From Treponema sp. (GTDB taxonomy: Bacteria > Spirochaetota > Spirochaetia > Treponematales > Rectinemataceae), in assembly GCA_017849315.1 (NCBI GenBank), contig JAFIHQ010000002.1, forward strand, positions 1 through 10,707: a DNA stretch of 10,707 nucleotides, read 5' to 3'. The notes beneath the pieces are model-generated. The model ran no database searches. It saw only the letters and a list, made by a program, of their open reading frames with translations, and was not told where the DNA came from. A program made the translations under genes and the position numbers. Of this stretch, positions 6,972-10,707 are shown one piece after another. Position 1 is the stretch's first letter; each line of letters opens with the position of its first letter.

Positions 6972-7244
6972 ATGGTTGAAGTAGAGACCACAATAAAAAA
7001 CAGAGCGGGAATTCATGCCAGGCCATCGGCACTTATTGCACAGACTGCCATAAAGTACGCCTCCAGAATCTATCTGGAAAAAAACGGCAATAAGATCAAC
7101 GCAAAATCGATTATGGGCATAATCACGCTGGCAGCCAGTTTTGGTTCCGTAATCAAGATTTCTGCGGAAGGTCCAGACGAGCAAGAAGCGGTCAATGCCA
7201 TAAAGGCGCTTTTCGATTCAGGCTTCAACGAAGAATTGGGCTGA
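6972..7244 (+). CDS. ptsH: Phosphocarrier protein HPr
   Basis: Small cytoplasmic phosphocarrier. 90 residues, normal length. Both regulatory sites are intact: the PTS phosphorylation site His15 in GIHARPS (13-19), normally charged by enzyme I, and the kinase target Ser46 in AKSIMGI (44-50), phosphorylated by HprK. This makes it a regulatory HPr rather than an NPr that keeps only the His site. It follows hprK by 31 bases, so enzyme and substrate are probably made together. The ribosome-binding site is modest (TGGGGT about 5 bases before the ATG). No enzyme I or EII gene is in the window, so whether it feeds sugar transport or only regulation cannot be told here. Confidence 0.97.
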   Translation: MVEVETTIKNRAGIHARPSALIAQTAIKYASRIYLEKNGNKINAKSIMGIITLAASFGSVIKISAEGPDEQEAVNAIKALFDSGFNEELG

Positions 7245-7266
7245 TTGATAGCGCTTATCTCAACTA

Positions 7267-7290
7267 CAGCGGCCTCTTGGGCCGCCGCTG
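7267..7290 (+). terminator. Terminator-like GC-rich hairpin after ptsH
   Basis: CAGCGGC (7267-7273) and GCCGCTG (7284-7290) form a 7-bp stem with a 10-base loop; an alternative 6-bp stem GCGGCC/GGCCGC with a 5-base loop overlaps it. It starts 22 bases after the ptsH stop. The following bases GTTTAAG are only weakly T-rich, so intrinsic termination is uncertain, but the place is right for the end of the rpoN-ptsH unit. Confidence 0.45.
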
Positions 7291-7300
7291 GTTTAAGGGC

Positions 7301-7347
7301 TTGCAAATTTTACAAAAGCGTGGAATATACTAAACAGAGGAATAGTA
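7301..7347 (+). promoter_or_regulatory. Candidate lexA promoter with overlapping dyad (possible SOS operator)
   Basis: A good -10 box TATACT (7326-7331, 5 of 6) follows a weak -35 TTGCAA (7301-7306) at a long spacing of 19 bases. A dyad TACTA (7328-7332)-N10-TAGTA (7343-7347) overlaps the -10 box and the expected transcription start, which is where a self-repressing LexA would bind. It matches none of the SOS boxes I know (Escherichia, Bacillus, Leptospira), so operator status is a guess. Confidence 0.3.
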
Positions 7348-7375
7348 AAATACCAAATAGAGGGACCGTCAAAAA

Positions 7376-7987
7376 ATGAAGGACCTTACCGAACGCCAAA
7401 AGGCAGTTCTTGAGTTTCTTACCAAGTTCATTCAAGAAAACTCCTATCCGCCCACAGTGCGCGAGACGGCAAAGGCCTTTAACATATCCATTAAGGGTGC
7501 CTACGACCATATCAAGGCCCTGGAAAGAAAGGGCTACATCAAGCTGCAGGAAAATCGCTCTCGGGCCATGGAAATCGTGGACAAGCGGGAAGAGCCGGAG
7601 GAAGACCTGTCTTCCATTTTGGAAGTGCCTATTTTGGGCGACATTGCAGCAGGGAATCCCATCTTTGCGGAAGAAAACTGGGTGGGCACGGTCCGCGTCC
7701 CGACCGATCTTATCCATGCCAAGAACTGCTTCGCCCTCAAAGTTCAGGGCGACAGCATGAAAAATGCCGGCATTCGCTCGGGCGACATCGCTATAATCGA
7801 ACAAAAACCGGTTGCGGAAAACGGCGACATCGTAGCGGCGCTCATCGAAGACTCTGCCACGCTCAAACGGTTTTTCAAAGAGAACAACCGGATCAAACTC
7901 CAGGCGGAGAACCCTGACTATGCCCCTATCTACACACAAGATGTGAGAATATTGGGCAAGCTCAAAGCCATCATCCGCAACTACTAG
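7376..7987 (+). CDS. lexA: SOS response transcriptional repressor LexA
   Basis: Repressor of DNA damage genes, inactivated by RecA-stimulated self-cleavage. 203 residues, normal length. The N-terminal winged helix-turn-helix (about 1-70) includes YPPTVRETAKAF and the recognition region SIKGAYDHIKALERKGYI (38-55), which differs from the E. coli segment and implies a different operator. The C-terminal S24 peptidase domain is complete: cleavage site Ala92-Gly93 in DIAAGNP, nucleophile Ser127 in GDSM, general base Lys164 in ATLKRFF. The ribosome-binding sequence AGAGGGA lies about 10 bases before the ATG, slightly far. holA begins 18 bases after the stop, so the two are likely co-transcribed. Confidence 0.97.
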   Translation: MKDLTERQKAVLEFLTKFIQENSYPPTVRETAKAFNISIKGAYDHIKALERKGYIKLQENRSRAMEIVDKREEPEEDLSSILEVPILGDIAAGNPIFAEENWVGTVRVPTDLIHAKNCFALKVQGDSMKNAGIRSGDIAIIEQKPVAENGDIVAALIEDSATLKRFFKENNRIKLQAENPDYAPIYTQDVRILGKLKAIIRNY

Positions 7988-8005
7988 AGGCTTTAGGTTC
8001 GAACT

Positions 8006-9061
8006 ATGCCAGACAACAAGAAATTGCCCTGCTATGCCCTCTGCGGCCCTGAAGTCGGCAAACGCAACGCCTTTATCAAAGACGTCATAGCCTTGTGGAC
8101 TCGAGCCGACGGGGCACCGCCTGAGCGCTACACCTTTTATGCCGGCGAAACAAGCGTGGACGAACTGCTCGGCGTAGCAAGAAACGGCTCGCTTTTCTCT
8201 TCGCGCCGCGTGATCGAATACCGGAACACCGAAACTGTCACGACAAAGGCCGAAATCGCTGCCCTGGCGGACTACGCCAAAAGCCCTGACACCGATGCAG
8301 TGCTCTTTCTCATAACCGATGCATATTCGCTGCCCAAGGCCATTGAGACCGCGATTGGCCCTGCCGGTAAACTCATGTTCTGGGAGCTGCGCGAGTTTGA
8401 AAAACCGGCTTGGGTGCGCGAGGAGCTCTCTCACTATGGGCTTACCATAGACGACGATGGCCTTTCTACACTGTTTGAACTTGTGGAAAACGAGACCTCA
8501 GCCCTCGATTCGGCATGTACCATGCTTGCGGCCTATTTTCCTCAAGGGAAACATCTTACATCCAGCGACATCGAGTCGACTTTGTCCAAATCCCGCGAAG
8601 AGGATGCCTTTAGCCTTTTCGACCGCATGGCAAGCGGCGGCCTGGACACGGCGCTCGGAGTGCTCGACGCCCTGCTTGCCGACCGGCAGAGCGACGCCAC
8701 CCAAATCGTAGCTGCGCTTGTGTGGAGTTTGCGCAAAACCGAGCGCCTGCACTTGCTGACCGATGCTGGTATCGTGGCCGGCAACAAACCGATGAGCCTG
8801 GACGCTGCTTTTTTGCAGGGAAAAGTGACGAGCAAGACCGCTCAGCACCGATTCAAGGCCGCCATGCAGCGCTACAGCGCCAAAGACTGCTCCCTTGCGG
8901 TTCGCGCGTGTTCTGCCACAGAAGCGGCGCTGCGCAGCGGGCTTGCGACATTTTTTGAACGCCCACTTTTGCAACTGCTCATAGTTTCAATAATGTCAAG
9001 AGACTACGGACAGCCTGCCTTGTCGGGGTGGAAGGAAGAAGAGTATTATCGGCTCTATTGA
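8006..9061 (+). CDS. holA: DNA polymerase III delta subunit (clamp loader)
   Basis: Delta opens the beta sliding clamp within the clamp-loader complex. 351 residues, normal length for HolA. The N-terminal domain has the degenerate, non-ATP-binding loop region LCGPEVGKR (12-20) and a typical SLFSSRRVIEYRN segment (62-74). The middle part includes ENETSALDSACTMLAAYF (161-178), matching the family's N-(D/E)-x-x-x-L-x-x-E/C-x-x-K-L-like helix, then EEDAFSLFDRMASG (198-211). The C-terminal helical collar ends with ATEAALRSGLATFFERPLL (304-322). Identity rests on overall pattern since delta is poorly conserved. The 18-base gap from lexA suggests one transcript and possible damage-induced expression. 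Confidence 0.87.
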   Translation: MPDNKKLPCYALCGPEVGKRNAFIKDVIALWTRADGAPPERYTFYAGETSVDELLGVARNGSLFSSRRVIEYRNTETVTTKAEIAALADYAKSPDTDAVLFLITDAYSLPKAIETAIGPAGKLMFWELREFEKPAWVREELSHYGLTIDDDGLSTLFELVENETSALDSACTMLAAYFPQGKHLTSSDIESTLSKSREEDAFSLFDRMASGGLDTALGVLDALLADRQSDATQIVAALVWSLRKTERLHLLTDAGIVAGNKPMSLDAAFLQGKVTSKTAQHRFKAAMQRYSAKDCSLAVRACSATEAALRSGLATFFERPLLQLLIVSIMSRDYGQPALSGWKEEEYYRLY

Positions 9062-9066
9062 TGTTT

Positions 9067-9082
9067 GTCGATCTCGATCGAC
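9067..9082. other. Short perfect hairpin after holA
   Basis: GTCGAT (9067-9072), loop CTCG, ATCGAC (9077-9082), beginning 6 bases after the holA stop. The following sequence GATCCATTT is only slightly T-rich. It may be a weak terminator of lexA-holA, or a binding site; GATC occurs three times in or next to it. Confidence 0.3.
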
Positions 9083-9116
9083 GATCCATTTAAAGTAGTA
9101 AGCGTGGCAAACGGAC

Positions 9117-9127
9117 CACTTAAAGTG
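9117..9127. promoter_or_regulatory. 11-bp palindrome just upstream of the TraB-family gene
   Basis: CACTTAAAGTG is a perfect palindrome around a central A/T base, ending 20 bases before the ATG at 9148 and 8 bases before the AAAGGA ribosome-binding site. The related half CATTTAAAG occurs about 30 bases earlier. Candidate operator only; no clear -35/-10 pair was found here. Confidence 0.25.
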
Positions 9128-9147
9128 TTAAACAGAAAGGACTTCCA

Positions 9148-10323
9148 ATGGCAAACACGGTACGGACAATCGAGCTAAAAAGTCGCAAGATCATCCTTGT
9201 GGGGACAGCACATATTTCACACGAAAGTGTCGTGGAAGTCAGCGACCTCATTAGGCAGGAAAACCCCGGACGCGTGTGTGTCGAGCTGGACCAGAACCGA
9301 TACCAGTCCATGATGCAGGGCTCGAGTTGGGAAAACCTCGATTTGCGCAAGGTACTCAAAGAAAAAAAAGGCTTCTTCATGCTGGCAAACCTGGCACTCT
9401 CGGGCTTTCAGAAGCGCATGGGAGAAGGCGTTGGCGCAAAACCTGGCGAGGAGATGGTCGCCGCCATAAAGACGGCGGAAGAGCTTGGCATTCCGTGGTC
9501 CACCTGCGACCGGGAAATCAGCATTACCTTGCGGCGCGCCTGGGCCAAGTCCAATTTCTGGAATAAGTGCAAACTCTTGGCAAGCCTCATAAGCTCGGCC
9601 TTTACGGACGAAAAATTGAGCGCCGAGGAGATTGAGAAACTCAAAGAAACCTCAGAGCTCGAGCAGATGATGAACGAACTTGCCGACTATCTGCCCTCGG
9701 TCAAAACGGTCCTCATTGACGAGCGGGACCGGTACCTTGCGTCCAAAATCTACGAAACCAAAGAGCCTGTCGTCCTGGCCGTGATCGGCGCAGGCCACAT
9801 GGCGGGCATCGAGCGCTGGCTGCACAAATTGGACTCAGGAGAGATAAGCGCAGACACGTCGGACATCGACTTTGTGCCGCCAAGCTCCAAATGGACCAAA
9901 GTGGCTGGCTGGATTATTCCTGCGGCCATCGTGGCCCTGATTGTTGCGAGTTTTGTAAAAACTGGCCTGCAGGGTGGGCTCAATACCACGCTCCAGTGGA
10001 TACTCTGGAATGGTTCGCTTTCGGCGATCGGTTCAGCGCTGTGTCTTGCACACCCGCTCACCATTGTTGTGTCCTTCATCATGGCGCCGCTTGCCACGCT
10101 CAACCCTTTTGTGGGCGTGGGTCTTTTTGCCGCCATTGTAGAATTGAACTTGCGCAAACCCAAAGTCAAAGATTTTGAGCGCCTGAGCGAAGATGTTACA
10201 AGTGTCAAAGGGTTCTACAAGAACCGGATAACGCACATCTTGCTAATTTTTCTTTTGTCAAGCATAGGAGGAATGATCGGCAACTTCATTGCGCTGCCCG
10301 TCATGGCAGCCCACGGGCTTTGA
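9148..10323 (+). CDS. TraB/PrgY-family membrane protein
   Basis: Member of the TraB/PrgY family, whose Enterococcus member PrgY limits peptide pheromone activity; the family is thought to be related to Tiki-type metalloproteases. The function in this organism is unknown. 391 residues. The soluble N-terminal domain (about 1-245) carries the hallmark motifs: GTAHIS (19-24), VCVELDQNR (43-51), DREISITLRRAW (121-132), IDERDRYLA (190-198) and GAGHMAGI (214-221), whose His and Glu are the expected metal or catalytic residues. The C-terminal part is hydrophobic, with membrane segments at about 251-270, 282-300, 304-335 (one or two spans) and 362-386. No signal peptide. Start ATG has AAAGGA 6 bases upstream. 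It follows holA by 86 bases and is convergent with the pyrophosphatase gene. Confidence 0.9.
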   Translation: MANTVRTIELKSRKIILVGTAHISHESVVEVSDLIRQENPGRVCVELDQNRYQSMMQGSSWENLDLRKVLKEKKGFFMLANLALSGFQKRMGEGVGAKPGEEMVAAIKTAEELGIPWSTCDREISITLRRAWAKSNFWNKCKLLASLISSAFTDEKLSAEEIEKLKETSELEQMMNELADYLPSVKTVLIDERDRYLASKIYETKEPVVLAVIGAGHMAGIERWLHKLDSGEISADTSDIDFVPPSSKWTKVAGWIIPAAIVALIVASFVKTGLQGGLNTTLQWILWNGSLSAIGSALCLAHPLTIVVSFIMAPLATLNPFVGVGLFAAIVELNLRKPKVKDFERLSEDVTSVKGFYKNRITHILLIFLLSSIGGMIGNFIALPVMAAHGL

Positions 10324-10337
10324 CCCACGGGCTGTGA
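10310..10337 (+). repeat. 14-bp tandem duplication across the TraB-family stop codon
   Basis: CCCACGGGCTTTGA (10310-10323) is followed directly by CCCACGGGCTGTGA (10324-10337), one mismatch in 14. The first unit ends with the stop codon of the gene. The core GCCCACGGGC is self-complementary (4-bp arms, 2-base centre). The 71 bases between the two convergent stop codons (10324-10394) otherwise hold only a CTGCTC/GAGCAG inverted repeat at about 10357-10386 and no convincing terminator. Confidence 0.6.
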
Positions 10338-10394
10338 TAGGCATTGTCCGGCACCTGCTCGGCGTAGCGCGTGTCTGTTGGGAGCAGCACAAGC

Positions 10395-10707
10395 TTACTC
10401 TATGGCGCGCTCCACCATCTCGAAGAGCGCCGGCATGAGTTGTTTCTTGCGCGACAGTATATCCTTGAGAATGTAAACACCCTTGCGCGGCGACGGAAAG
10501 TTGACATAGTTGAAGAGCTCCGCTTCGGCGTCCAGGAATAATACGCTCTCCAATTTAGTAACGTCAGTGGCCATAAGGCCTGCAAGATAACTCCCTGTCT
10601 CAAGCCGCAACTTAGAAAGCCCCGCAAGAATTTCGTCCACACGCCCCATCATCGTGTCCATGCTGGTGAGCTCGACCTGACTGACCGACAACTTCTTGCC
10701 TTTCATC
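10395..10707 (-). CDS. ppaC: Manganese-dependent inorganic pyrophosphatase (family II), C-terminal part only
   Basis: Hydrolyses pyrophosphate to phosphate, driving biosynthetic reactions. Only the last ~103 residues are in the window; the catalytic DHH domain lies beyond the right edge, so the ATG at 10706 is most likely an internal methionine. What is visible fits the DHHA2 domain: the opening segment SVSQVELTSMD, the mid segment LAGLMATDVTKLESVLFL, and near the end the diagnostic SRKKQLMPAL, in which the Arg-Lys-Lys side chains bind substrate phosphate in family II enzymes. DHHA2 also occurs in exopolyphosphatases of the prune type, so that is the main alternative. The stop codon TAA is at 10397-10395, convergent with the TraB-family gene. 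Confidence 0.8.
   Translation of the reverse strand, partial: MKGKKLSVSQVELTSMDTMMGRVDEILAGLSKLRLETGSYLAGLMATDVTKLESVLFLDAEAELFNYVNFPSPRKGVYILKDILSRKKQLMPALFEMVERAIE

Noticed and set aside
7310..8434. 374-codon open frame on the minus strand opposite lexA and holA
   Set aside because: lexA and holA lie in the same plus frame, so codon bias keeps one antisense frame open across both. The translation shows no recognisable domain and the two plus-strand genes have full motifs.

Overview
The window looks like ordinary chromosomal housekeeping DNA from a free-living or host-associated spirochaete (Spirochaetota, Treponema/Spirochaeta-like). This is an inference from gene content and protein style: the grpE-dnaK-dnaJ order without an adjacent hrcA, HPr kinase together with an HPr that carries both His15 and Ser46, the spirochaete-like LexA recognition region, and a family II (DHH/DHHA2) pyrophosphatase. 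Base composition is moderate. No insertion sequence, integrase, CRISPR array, tRNA or rRNA was seen, and I found no frameshifted genes.

Layout: (1) Positions 1-3830, minus strand: a heat-shock chaperone operon read leftwards, grpE, dnaK, then dnaJ, which is cut by the left edge. A sigma70-like promoter sits at about 3878-3906. The 163-base dnaK-dnaJ spacer holds two hairpins. (2) Positions 3831-4006: a divergent control region with a perfect 17-bp tandem duplication between the two outward-facing promoters. (3) Positions 4007-7244, plus strand: rpoN (sigma-54, TTG start), hpf (ribosome hibernation factor), hprK (HPr kinase/phosphorylase) and ptsH (HPr). This resembles the proteobacterial rpoN-hpf-ptsN-rapZ-npr operon, with hprK in place of ptsN/rapZ and an HPr carrying both phosphorylation sites. 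(4) Positions 7376-9061, plus strand: lexA (SOS repressor) followed 18 bases later by holA (DNA polymerase III delta subunit). (5) Positions 9148-10323, plus strand: a membrane-anchored TraB/PrgY-family protein. (6) Positions 10395-10707, minus strand: the C-terminal DHHA2 part of a manganese-dependent inorganic pyrophosphatase, convergent with the TraB gene and cut by the right edge.

How they work together: GrpE, DnaK and DnaJ form one folding machine. HprK would phosphorylate HPr on Ser46 in response to metabolic state, next to genes for an alternative sigma factor and a ribosome hibernation factor, so that block looks like a nutrient or energy-status module. LexA and HolA tie to DNA damage response and replication. 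I found no convincing undescribed system. The best leads are small regulatory structures: the 17-bp duplication between grpE and rpoN, an 11-bp phased TTGAY array after rpoN, hairpins between dnaK and dnaJ, and a dyad over the probable lexA promoter.
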